This document shows positions 17,501 through 24,586 of a stretch of 64,000 nucleotides of DNA, piece by piece. The stretch is from the NCBI RefSeq assembly GCF_900589395.1, contig NZ_UUIS01000069.1, forward strand, positions 53,366 through 117,365, written 5' to 3'. The DNA is from Pseudomonas viridiflava (lineage in GTDB: Bacteria; Pseudomonadota; Gammaproteobacteria; Pseudomonadales; Pseudomonadaceae). A model generated the notes under the pieces. That model searched no databases and was not told where the DNA came from. It saw only the letters and a program-made list of their open reading frames with translations. Position numbers and translations under genes: made by a program. Each line of letters opens with the position of its first letter. Position 1 is the stretch's first letter.

Positions 17501-19462
17501 GACGAGCGCTACGGCATGGCCGAGGCCAAGACCGTGGTGGCCGCGCCGCTGATCGCCGAGCTGTCGACCCCGCGCTTCCTGGCCGGTGGCGACCAGACCA
17601 GCGTGGCCCTGGACCTGTCCAACCTGTCGGGCAAGGCGCAGAAACTCGATGTGCAGCTGTTTGCCGAAGGCCAGTTGAGCATTCCCGGTGGCAACCAGTT
17701 CAAGACCGTGCAATTGAAAGAAGGCCAGCGCGTCACCCTCAAGGTGCCGGTGCAGGCCATGGGCGGCCTGGGCCAAGGCAAGCTGCGGGTGCAGGTCGAT
17801 GGCCTGGTGCTGCCGGGCGAGAACCTGCCGCCGCTGTCGCGTGAATGGACCATCGGCGTGCGCCCGGCGTACCCGGCCATCCTGCGGCATTACCGTGCGG
17901 TGCTGGAGCAGGGGCAGGAGTGGAGTTTGCCGGACGGTGCGCTGCAAGCCTTCGAACCGGCCGGTCGCGAAGCCATGCTGTCGCTGTCGAGCCGTCCGCC
18001 GCTGAACCTGGGCGAGCAGATTCGTGCGCTCAAGGCCTACCCGTATGGTTGCCTGGAACAGACCGCCAGCGGCCTGTACCCGTCGCTGTATGCCGATGCC
18101 GCCACCCTCAAGCGCCTGGGCCTGACCGGCGAGCCGGACGCCGAGCGCAAGCGCAAGGTCGAAATCGGTATCGAACGCCTGCTGGGCATGCAGCGCTACA
18201 ACGGCAGCTTTGGCCTGTGGGGCGCCGATGGCGACGAAGAGTACTGGCTGACTGCCTATGTCACCGACTTCCTGTTGCGTGCGCGTGACCAGGGCTTTGC
18301 GGTGCCGGCTGATTCCTTGAAGAAGGCCAACGAGCGCCTGATGCGTTACTTGCAGGAGCGTGGCCAGGTTCAGGTCAACTACAGCCAGGACGCCGAACAC
18401 ACCCGCTTTGCCGTGCAGGCCTATGCCGGCCTGGTGCTGGCGCGCAGCCAACAGGCGCCGCTGGGCGCCCTGCGCACCTTGTTTGAACGTCGCAGCGATG
18501 CCCGTTCCGGCCTGCCGCTGGTGCAACTGGCGGTGGCGCTGGAGAAAATGGGTGACAAGCCGCGTGCCGAGCAGGCCTTGCAAGCCGGCCTGACGGTCGG
18601 CCGCCAGGCCAACCAGTGGCTGGCCGACTACGGCAGCCCGCTGCGCGATCAGGCCATGATCCTGGCGTTGCTGGAAGAGAACAACATGGGCGGCGAGCTG
18701 CGCAGCCAGCGTCTGTTCGCCCTGGCCGATGAGCTGGCGGCCAGCCGCTACCTGTCGACCCAGGAAAGCAACTCGCTGTTCCTGGCCGGTCGCCACTTGC
18801 TGGGCAAGCCTGAGAAGGACTGGACCGCACGGCTGTCGGCCGGCATGCAAGGCCTTGATGTCAGCAACCGCCAGCCGGGCCTGAAGCTCGACGGTCCGCT
18901 GCTGGCCTCGCCGCTGTCGCTGAGCAACCAGAGCAACGAAACCCTGTACCAGCAACTGACCGTGTCCGGTTATCCGACCCAGGCCCCGGCGGCCGGCGGC
19001 GAGAACCTGAGCATCCGTCGTGAGTACCTGAGCCTCAATGGCCAGCCGCTCAACGTCGAGGCGCTCAAGACCGGGCAACTGGTGCTGGTGCACCTGGAAG
19101 TCGCTGCCCGTCAGCGAGTGCCGGATGCCTTGGTGGTCGACCTGCTGCCTGCAGGCCTGGAGCTGGAAAACCAGAACCTGGCGCAAAGCGCGGCCAGCCT
19201 GGAAGACGCCAGCGAGTCGGTGAAAAGCTTCCGTGAGTCAATGGAGAATGCCGGCATCAAGCACCAGGAATACCGTGGTGACCGCTATGTCGCGGCTTTG
19301 GACATCAACGGCAGCACCCGGCCGACGCACTTGCTGTACCTGGCCCGCGCCGTGACGCCGGGCATCTACCGGGTACCGCCACCGCAGGTCGAGTCGATGT
19401 ACCGGCCGAACTGGCAGGCGCTGGGCGAGACGCCGGCGCAGATGGTCGTCAGGGGCAAGTAA
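14501..19462 (+). CDS. yfhM: Alpha-2-macroglobulin family lipoprotein (periplasmic protease trap)
   Basis: Bacterial alpha-2-macroglobulins trap proteases that enter the periplasm through a reactive thioester. The protein starts with a lipoprotein signal (MLNKGLFLACALALLSAC, lipobox LSAC, Cys18) and is 1,653 residues, the size of E. coli YfhM. A long array of beta-sandwich (MG-type) domains is followed by the thioester motif CLEQ at residues 1184-1187 (YPYGCLEQTASG), then the alpha-helical thioester domain (for example MQRYNGSFGLWGADGDEEYW). The residue after the lipid cysteine is Asp, the classic inner-membrane retention signal. pbpC follows on the same strand, the established genomic pairing of this subfamily. 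Confidence 0.95.
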   Translation: MLNKGLFLACALALLSACDSSSPDKPATAPAPAAAPAASQAARPKPAIDLPALAKRYEGRALTVVDVSEIQVEGASTLSVSLSVPLDPEQKFAEKLHLVDSKNGKVDGAWELSDNLMELRLRHLEPQRKLVLTVDAGLLGVNKAKLANEFVARLETRDLQATVGFSSRGSLLPTRLAEGLPVIALNVDKVDVEFFRIKPDQLPNFLANWESSSSISAYNSEELLPMAELVYGGRFDLKPARNTRETLLLPIAGIKPLQQPGVYLAVMRASGQYSYTLPATLFTLSDIGLSVHRYSQRLDVFTQALEGGKALSDVNVDVYDTDGKVVGQGKTDGKGHAQLPLPAKAALILAHKDEQTSLLRLNSPALDLAEFDISGPQAHPLQLFVFGPRDLYRPGETVLLNGLLRDQDGKSVKAQPINVEVRRPDEQVSRKFVWEPGSNGLYQYQLQLADEAPTGRWQLVYDLGDGKPQLYEFNVEDFLPERLALELKGSETPISPEQNPQFEVTGRYLYGAPASGNNLTGQLYVRPLREAVAKLPGYQFGSITEEDLKMDRDLEGTTLDANGEAVLEVETEWAKARSPLNLIMQVSLQESGGRPITRRVVQPIWPAEQLPGVRALFGTSTGEDEYGDSASRGEAQTDGDGPAEFEIVVADSAGNKLAANNVKVRLVRERRDYYWTYSDNDGWSYNYNEKFLSLNEEIVNIKKDSTAKISFPVEWGPYRVEVEDPSTGLISSLRFWAGYRWQDNAEGGAVRPDQVKLALDKPAYGDGDTAKVTVTPPAAGKGYLLVESSEGPLWWQEIDVPAEGKAYDIPLDKKWARHDLYVSALVVRPGERKANVTPKRAVGVLHLPLERGQRKLALTVTAPEKMRPKQPLKLKLTAKNADGSVPKQVQVLVSAVDVGILNITRYATPDPYASLFGRKEYGADQLDVYGQLIEAGQGRVASLAFGGDALAKGGKRPDTSVTIVALQSAPVTLNEQGESEVSVDIPDFNGELRLMAQAWTDERYGMAEAKTVVAAPLIAELSTPRFLAGGDQTSVALDLSNLSGKAQKLDVQLFAEGQLSIPGGNQFKTVQLKEGQRVTLKVPVQAMGGLGQGKLRVQVDGLVLPGENLPPLSREWTIGVRPAYPAILRHYRAVLEQGQEWSLPDGALQAFEPAGREAMLSLSSRPPLNLGEQIRALKAYPYGCLEQTASGLYPSLYADAATLKRLGLTGEPDAERKRKVEIGIERLLGMQRYNGSFGLWGADGDEEYWLTAYVTDFLLRARDQGFAVPADSLKKANERLMRYLQERGQVQVNYSQDAEHTRFAVQAYAGLVLARSQQAPLGALRTLFERRSDARSGLPLVQLAVALEKMGDKPRAEQALQAGLTVGRQANQWLADYGSPLRDQAMILALLEENNMGGELRSQRLFALADELAASRYLSTQESNSLFLAGRHLLGKPEKDWTARLSAGMQGLDVSNRQPGLKLDGPLLASPLSLSNQSNETLYQQLTVSGYPTQAPAAGGENLSIRREYLSLNGQPLNVEALKTGQLVLVHLEVAARQRVPDALVVDLLPAGLELENQNLAQSAASLEDASESVKSFRESMENAGIKHQEYRGDRYVAALDINGSTRPTHLLYLARAVTPGIYRVPPPQVESMYRPNWQALGETPAQMVVRGK

Positions 19463-19469
19463 GCGACCT

Positions 19470-19500
19470 GGCCAGCCAGTGCCCAAAGCACTGGCTGGCC
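19470..19500 (+). terminator. Hairpin after the alpha-2-macroglobulin gene
   Basis: A perfect 13-bp stem (arms 19470-19482 and 19488-19500, GGCCAGCCAGTGC with its complement) and a 5-base loop begin 8 bases after the stop codon. There is no T-run, so it may act only as a 3'-end stabiliser or weak terminator. Confidence 0.5.
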
Positions 19501-19502
19501 CA

Positions 19503-19645
19503 GTAGGAGCGCGCTCTGCCCGCGACCGAGTGCGTAGCGCTCGCAAAATCTCGTAAACGCCACAATTTTACGACTGCTAACGCAGCCGGTCGCGGGCAGA
19601 GCGCGCTCCTACAGGTCGGTAGGAGCGACCAGCGGTCGCGAATGC
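19503..19645 (+). repeat. Palindrome-ended repeat, copy 2 (minimal form), plus a REP
   Basis: 19503-19612 is the shortest copy, 110 bp: a 26-base terminal inverted repeat (GTAGGAGCGCGCTCTGCCCG start) around the core GAGTGCGTAGCGCTCGCAAA ... TTTACGACTGCTAACGCAGC. It defines the family unit without internal duplication. Directly after it, 19619-19645 is a different REP, GTAGGAGCGACC AGC GGTCGC, which overlaps the start of the next intergenic area. Confidence 0.85.
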
Positions 19646-19649
19646 TTTA

Positions 19650-19943
19650 TCAGCTGATAATCCAGCTCAGCAGCCATAACCCGAGCAGCAGCCAGATGAT
19701 GCCGGCGATGATCGAGGCGCGCATGAAGGCGCGGATGGCGGCGTACAGCAGCATCAGCCCGACGATCAGGGCCAGGATGCTGATCAATGACGTGTCCATG
19801 CCCAGGGCACGAGATAACCCATCGACGAAGTTGCCACCGGCATGCGCCAGCAGATTGAACAACCATTCCAGCCCGTCGACGAAGAAGCGGATAACCGCGC
19901 CGATCGCCTGGCCGAGCCACTCGAAGAAACCTTGTGCCTGCAT
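19650..19943 (-). CDS. Small membrane protein of unknown function
   Basis: 97 residues. The first half is amphipathic and aromatic (MQAQGFFEWLGQAIGAVIRF), the second half has two likely transmembrane helices (about 53-66 and 75-96, ending in LLLGLWLLSWIIS). I do not recognise the family. It lies on the minus strand between the alpha-2-macroglobulin and PBP1C genes, its start 86 bases from the pbpC start, so a shared divergent promoter region is likely. The start at 19943 is preceded by AGGACAAT; an upstream ATG at 20045 lies inside pbpC and is unlikely. Confidence 0.7.
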   Translation of the reverse strand: MQAQGFFEWLGQAIGAVIRFFVDGLEWLFNLLAHAGGNFVDGLSRALGMDTSLISILALIVGLMLLYAAIRAFMRASIIAGIIWLLLGLWLLSWIIS

Positions 19944-20029
19944 GTCATTGTCCTGCCTGAAAAAGAGGTCTGTGGGCTTTGGTCCCCGGCTGGTCGTTAC
20001 GGTTCCCCATGCCGGGATGTGTATTTGCC

Positions 20030-22366
20030 ATGACCTTGCGTACACGTAAATGGCTGCGCCTGGCGCTGCTGATCATTGTCGTGCCGCCGGCCTTGCTGTG
20101 GCTGGCCGACCGGTTGTGGCCGTTGCCGTTGCCAGCCGACGATCTGGCCCGGGTGGTGCTGGCCGAGGATGGTACGCCCTTGTGGCGTTTTGCCGATAGC
20201 GACGGGGTGTGGCGTTACCCGGTCAGTGCCGGGCAGGTATCGCCGTATTACCTGCAGGCGCTGCTGACCTACGAGGATCGCTGGTTCTACAGCCACCCCG
20301 GGGTCAATCCGCTTTCGCTGGCGCGGGCCACCTGGCAGAACCTCAGCGGGGCGCGGGTGGTGTCCGGCGGCAGCACGCTGTCGATGCAGGTGGCACGCCT
20401 GCTCGACCCGCATGCGCGGACCCTGCCCGGCAAGCTGCGCCAGTTGTGGCGCACCCTGCAATTGGAGTGGCATCTGTCCAAGGACCAGATCCTGGAGCTG
20501 TACCTGAACCGTGCGCCTTTCGGCGGTACCTTGCAGGGCGTGGCGGCGGCCAGTTGGGCCTATCTGGGCAAGTCGCCGTTGCAGATGACCCGCTCCGAGG
20601 CCGCTTTGCTGGCCGTATTGCCCCAGGCGCCCAGCCGATTACGTCCGGACCGCCACCCGGAGCGGGCGCAACTGGCCCGTGACAAGGTGCTGCGGCGCAT
20701 GGCCGAGTTCGGCGTGTGGCCCCAGGGCAGTGTCGAAGAGGCGTTGCAGGAACCCTTGCTGCTGGCCCCGCGCCAGGAACCGAGCCTGGCGCCGTTGCTG
20801 GCCCGGCGCCTGAACCGGGCGGGCAGCCCGCCGCTGATCCGCACCACCCTCGATGCCAGCCTGCAACGGCGCATGGAAGATCTGCTGCTAGGCTGGCGTG
20901 CCCGCCTGCCAGAGCGCACTTCGGCGGCGATCCTGATCGTCGAGGCCGAGACCATGGCGGTGCGTGCCTATGTCGGATCGGTGGACATCAACGACGCCAA
21001 GCGTTTTGGCCATGTCGACATGATCAGCGCGGTGCGCTCGCCCGGCTCGACCCTCAAGCCGTTCCTGTATGGCATGGCCATGGATGCCGGGCTGATCCAT
21101 TCCGAGTCGCTGTTGCAGGACGTGCCGCGCCGCTATGGCGATTACCGCCCCGGCAACTTTTCCGCCGGCTTTGGCGGCGCGATTGCTGCCAGTTCGGCGT
21201 TGTCGATGTCACTCAACCTGCCGGCGGTGCAACTGCTGGAGGTCTATGGCCCCAAGCGCTTTGCGGCCGAACTGCGCAATGGCGGCTTGCCGCTGACCCT
21301 GCCGCCGCTGGCCGAGCCGAACCTGGCGCTGATCCTGGGCGGGGCAGGCGCACGCTTGCAGGACCTGGTCACCGGCTACAGTGCGCTGGCACGCGGTGGT
21401 GTCAGTGCCGATGTGCGCTTGCAGCCGCAAGACACGCTGCGTGAGCGGCGCATGCTGTCGCCGGGCGCGGCGTGGATCATCCGGCGCATTCTCAGTGGCC
21501 AGTCGCGCCCGGACCTGGACCCGCGCGCCGAACTGGTACAACGCCCGCAACTGGCGTGGAAGACCGGCACCAGCTATGGCTTTCGCGATGCCTGGGCGAT
21601 CGGCGTGGGACCGCGTTTTCTGGTCGGGGTGTGGATCGGTCGCCCGGATGGCACGCCGGTGCCGGGGCAGTTCGGCCTGGCCTCGGCGGCGCCGTTGATG
21701 TTGCAGGTGCACGACGTGCTGGCCAACCGCGACAGCCAGCGCGGCATTGCCAGCCCCGTGCTGCCGGTGCCGATGAACGTCGGTGTGGCAGCGATCTGCT
21801 GGCCGCTCGGCCAGCCGTTGAGCAAGAACGACCCCAACTGCCGACGCCAGCGCTTTGCCTGGACCCTGGACGGCACCACGCCACCCACCTTGCAGGCCGG
21901 CGATCAGCCGTTGGGTCTTGGGCTGCTGGAAAAGATCTGGGTCAACGACGCGGGCCTGCGGGTCGACGCCGGTTGCCCGGGCGCGGTGCCACGCGATATC
22001 GCCTTATGGCCGGCACCGCTGGAGCCCTGGCTGGCGCGTGCCGAGCGCCGTGATGCCCGGTTGCCGGCCATCGACCCCGCCTGCCCACCGCACAACCTGA
22101 GCCTGTCGACGCCGTTGAGCATTGTCGGGGTGCGTGAAGGTGACAACCTGCGCCTGCCGGCAGGCAGTCGCCAGGCCTTGCACCTGAAGCTCTCGGCACT
22201 GGGCGGCAGTGGCCGGCGCTGGTGGTTCATCGACGGCGTGCCGGCCGCCGACACCGATAACCAGGACTTCTTCAATACCGACCTGAAGCGTGTCGGGCGT
22301 TACCAGTTAAGCGTGCTGGACGAGAGCGGGCAGACGGCGCAGGTGCAGTTCAACGTGATCGAATAG
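20030..22366 (+). CDS. pbpC: Penicillin-binding protein 1C
   Basis: Bifunctional class A PBP making peptidoglycan. From the ATG at 20030 it has 778 residues: a membrane anchor (WLRLALLIIVVPPALLWLAD), a GT51 transglycosylase with EDRWFYSHPG and GGSTLSMQVARLL, a transpeptidase with the SxxK serine in SPGSTLKPFLYG and KTGTSYGFRDAW, and the C-terminal PBP1C domain ending in a beta-sandwich (FIDGVPAADTDNQDF). The family is known to pair with alpha-2-macroglobulin, thought to help repair the wall where proteases have breached it. I reject the upstream ATG at 19979 because it precedes the natural basic-plus-hydrophobic anchor. Confidence 0.95.
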   Translation: MTLRTRKWLRLALLIIVVPPALLWLADRLWPLPLPADDLARVVLAEDGTPLWRFADSDGVWRYPVSAGQVSPYYLQALLTYEDRWFYSHPGVNPLSLARATWQNLSGARVVSGGSTLSMQVARLLDPHARTLPGKLRQLWRTLQLEWHLSKDQILELYLNRAPFGGTLQGVAAASWAYLGKSPLQMTRSEAALLAVLPQAPSRLRPDRHPERAQLARDKVLRRMAEFGVWPQGSVEEALQEPLLLAPRQEPSLAPLLARRLNRAGSPPLIRTTLDASLQRRMEDLLLGWRARLPERTSAAILIVEAETMAVRAYVGSVDINDAKRFGHVDMISAVRSPGSTLKPFLYGMAMDAGLIHSESLLQDVPRRYGDYRPGNFSAGFGGAIAASSALSMSLNLPAVQLLEVYGPKRFAAELRNGGLPLTLPPLAEPNLALILGGAGARLQDLVTGYSALARGGVSADVRLQPQDTLRERRMLSPGAAWIIRRILSGQSRPDLDPRAELVQRPQLAWKTGTSYGFRDAWAIGVGPRFLVGVWIGRPDGTPVPGQFGLASAAPLMLQVHDVLANRDSQRGIASPVLPVPMNVGVAAICWPLGQPLSKNDPNCRRQRFAWTLDGTTPPTLQAGDQPLGLGLLEKIWVNDAGLRVDAGCPGAVPRDIALWPAPLEPWLARAERRDARLPAIDPACPPHNLSLSTPLSIVGVREGDNLRLPAGSRQALHLKLSALGGSGRRWWFIDGVPAADTDNQDFFNTDLKRVGRYQLSVLDESGQTAQVQFNVIE

Positions 22367-22397
22367 GGCAGTAGCACCTGAATATTGAACTTGCCCC

Positions 22398-22549
22398 GTA
22401 GGAGCGCGCTTGCCCGCGACCGAGTGCGCAGCGCTCGCAAAAATTGATGCAACGCCACAGATTTACAGCTGTGAATACACTCAGAATCTGCGAAACGCCG
22501 CAATTTTACGACTGCTGACGCAGCCGGTCGCGGGCAAGCGCGCTCCTAC
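22398..22549 (+). repeat. Palindrome-ended repeat, copy 3
   Basis: 152 bp with the same termini (GTAGGAGCGCGCTTGCCCGC and its complement) and core (GAGTGCGCAGCGCTCGCAAA, TTTACGACTGCTGACGCAGC). The core carries an imperfect partial duplication: AACGCCACAGATTTAC and, about 50 bases on, AACGCCGCAATTTTAC. It lies between pbpC and the lone receiver gene. Confidence 0.85.
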
Positions 22550-22599
22550 GCGAGGGGCTGTTCATGCCTCTGTAGTGCGCGCCATGGGGTCAGTGCGGA

Positions 22600-23010
22600 T
22601 CAATGCCCGACCTGGAAGATCTTCGGTTCAGGGAACAGGTTGTTGAGGGTTTCGATCAGGCGCACGTGGTAGATCGGCTTGCGGAACAGGTCGAGCACCT
22701 GCAGGCGCAGCATGTCGCTGACATCGTCCATGTCGGCATGGCCGGAGGTGACGATGACCGGCAGGTGCTGGCGCGAGGTGTGTTCGCGCAGGCGCTTGAT
22801 GAGCTGGATGCCGCCTTCCTCGGGCATGCGCAGGTCAGTGATGACCAGCGCGATATCAGGGTGCAGCGTCAGTTCCTGCAAGGCCTGCGTGACGGAAGAC
22901 GCCGTGAAGCAGCAGAACCCTTCGCCTTCGAGCAGCTCTGCCAGCTCTTCATTGGCGTCCTCTTCGTCGTCAACCAGTAGCAGTTGCTGGCGGATGGGCT
23001 GGACGGCCAT
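22600..23010 (-). CDS. Stand-alone receiver (single-domain response regulator)
   Basis: 136 residues that are almost wholly a receiver domain: acidic pocket VDDEED (13-18), phospho-acceptor Asp59 in ITDLRMPEEGG, switch Thr88 and Lys111 in FRKPI. No output domain follows. Its first 60 residues resemble the PprB receiver in this same locus (EELxELLEGxG, HPDIALVITDL versus TPDIGLVLCDL). It is 58 bases downstream of flp on the same strand and could be co-transcribed with it. A phosphate sink, or a competitor for PprA phosphoryl groups, is my inference. The start at 23010 has AGGTACC upstream. Confidence 0.88.
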   Translation of the reverse strand: MAVQPIRQQLLLVDDEEDANEELAELLEGEGFCCFTASSVTQALQELTLHPDIALVITDLRMPEEGGIQLIKRLREHTSRQHLPVIVTSGHADMDDVSDMLRLQVLDLFRKPIYHVRLIETLNNLFPEPKIFQVGH

Positions 23011-23068
23011 AGGGGTACCTGTTGGTTGATAGCGGTCCGGAATCCTACTGCATTCCAGAGGGCACGAA

Positions 23069-23272
23069 TCAGATTCTTGTCCCTCCCAGGGCGGCAAGAA
23101 CGTCATTGAGTACAACTTTGACCTGCGTGCCGATCGGGGTAACGAACAACACGATGACCGCCGCGACCATTGCGGCAATCAGCACATATTCAATGGCCGA
23201 AGCAGCCTCTTTGTCCTTGAGGAAACGCTGCACGCGCACGTGCGCAGCGATAAACAGGCGGGTCAGTGACAT
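23069..23272 (-). CDS. flp: Flp-type type IVb prepilin
   Basis: Major subunit of the Flp/Tad pilus. The 67-residue protein has a basic leader, then the type IVb processing region KDKEAASAIEYVLIAAMVAA and a hydrophobic helix. Glu28-Tyr29 is the Flp signature that follows the cleavage site at +5/+6. The residue expected at -1 is glycine in Flp pilins; here codon 23 is GCT, alanine. An excellent AAGGAG precedes the ATG at 23272. It is transcribed away from rcpC, as in other Pseudomonas tad loci. Confidence 0.93.
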   Translation of the reverse strand: MSLTRLFIAAHVRVQRFLKDKEAASAIEYVLIAAMVAAVIVLFVTPIGTQVKVVLNDVLAALGGTRI

Positions 23273-23609
23273 GTTGCTTCTCCTTGCACCCATTCAAGGC
23301 GCAGACAATCACAGAAGGGGGCTTGATCTTCCTTGCCGGTACAGGATTGTCCTGCGCGTGACTTAGTTCAATCGTAATAAAGCATTAACGCCAAAGTTAT
23401 AAACACGCCTGTCGCGGTGTGTGCACGGGGGGGCCGTAGCGTTGCGCTGTTGCCGACCCGGACATTTGCCTGGCCAATAATGGCGTTTTCGAATGCTTGA
23501 ACTACATTGCTAAAGCGAAACGCAAGGATCCATGGCACCGCCTTGAGGGTAGAACACCCTGTTCACCGAGGACCAGGTGGTGCAGTGGCTGACAAAGGGA
23601 GAGGTCGTC
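23273..23609. promoter_or_regulatory. Divergent flp / rcpC control region
   Basis: 337 bases without a gene between the flp and rcpC starts. The middle is locally AT-rich (about 23365-23410, GTAATAAAGCATTAACGCCA) in an otherwise GC-rich setting, as expected for promoters. In P. aeruginosa the PprB regulator activates such tad promoters; I cannot name a PprB site here from memory and see no unambiguous sigma-70 pair. Confidence 0.5.
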
Positions 23610-24563
23610 ATGAGCAGTCGCGCAACCCTGATCCTCGCCTCGCTTTTCCTGCTGGGCGCGATCCTGGTCGGTTACCTGGGCGTGATGGTCAGCAACCCCG
23701 CCACGCCGGAGCCTGCGCTGGTGGCTGCTGTTGCAGCGCCATCGGCACCGGCAGCCCCGTTGGTGGTCGCCGAGAGGGCCGAGGACACCCTGCGCCAGAG
23801 CGTGCTGGTGCTGGCCCGCGACCTGCCGGCCTACACGGTCATCAAGGCCGAAGACCTGACGGTCGAGCGCCTGAAGATTGCTCCACCCGGCAGCCTGACC
23901 GCAGCAGATCAAGCCGTGGGCCGCAGCACCTGGCGCACCCTGGCCGCTGGCACCTGGCTCACCGAAGGCAGCTTTGCAGCCGGCGGCAGTCTGGCGCGGA
24001 TGATCCGTGCCGATGAGCGTGCCCTGGCCGTCGCCGTGGACGAGGTGGCTGGTGCGGCCGGGCATCTCACCCCCGGTGATTACGTCGATGTGTTGCTGTA
24101 CCTGCCTTCGGACACTGAAAACTCTCAGCGCTCGACCCAGGTGGTGGTGCCGGCCCTGCGCGTGCTGAGCATCGGTGAACTGCTGGGCCCGACCCTGGAC
24201 GGCAGCCCGGCCCAACCGTTGAGTGTCGATGAGCGGCTCAATCAGGAGCAGCGCCGCGCCAGTGCCCGCACCGTGGTGCTGGCGGTGCCGGAGCCACTGC
24301 TCGGGCGCCTGATGCTGGCCACCCAGAGCGGCGTGCTGCGCCTGGCCGTGCGCAGCGCCGAAGAAAAACACCTGCACGATTACTGGGCGGCCGAAACCGG
24401 CCGCCCCGATGTGGCCCTGCGCCTGGACACCGCCAATCGCAACCTGGTGCGCTTTACCCAATTGACCCTGGCCGGCCCTGCCAGCAAGGCCGCCGCCGCC
24501 CCTGCCGGCCCCAGGCCGGTCGAGGTCATCCGCGGTCACCAGGCCGGGCAACCGCCCCCTTGA
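23610..24563 (+). CDS. rcpC: Flp pilus assembly protein RcpC/CpaB (SAF domain)
   Basis: 317-residue protein of the Tad secretion machine, thought to act in the periplasm next to the secretin. An N-terminal membrane anchor (ATLILASLFLLGAILVGYLGV) is followed by the SAF-type domain (LVLARDLPAYTVIKAEDLTV) and a region rich in short beta strands (TPGDYVDVLLYLP). It opens the rcpC-rcpA-tadZ-tadA-tadB-tadC run on the plus strand. GGGAGAGG precedes the ATG at 23610; the ATG at 23577 lacks such a site. Confidence 0.92.
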   Translation: MSSRATLILASLFLLGAILVGYLGVMVSNPATPEPALVAAVAAPSAPAAPLVVAERAEDTLRQSVLVLARDLPAYTVIKAEDLTVERLKIAPPGSLTAADQAVGRSTWRTLAAGTWLTEGSFAAGGSLARMIRADERALAVAVDEVAGAAGHLTPGDYVDVLLYLPSDTENSQRSTQVVVPALRVLSIGELLGPTLDGSPAQPLSVDERLNQEQRRASARTVVLAVPEPLLGRLMLATQSGVLRLAVRSAEEKHLHDYWAAETGRPDVALRLDTANRNLVRFTQLTLAGPASKAAAAPAGPRPVEVIRGHQAGQPPP

Positions 24564-24586
24564 TCGAGCGTTTAAGGATGCAGTCG

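Noticed and set aside
14702..19186. Open frame of 1,494 codons on the minus strand
   Set aside because: It is the complement of the alpha-2-macroglobulin gene in GC-rich DNA; composition is low-complexity (Gln, His, Arg, Ala-rich) and no protein family is visible.
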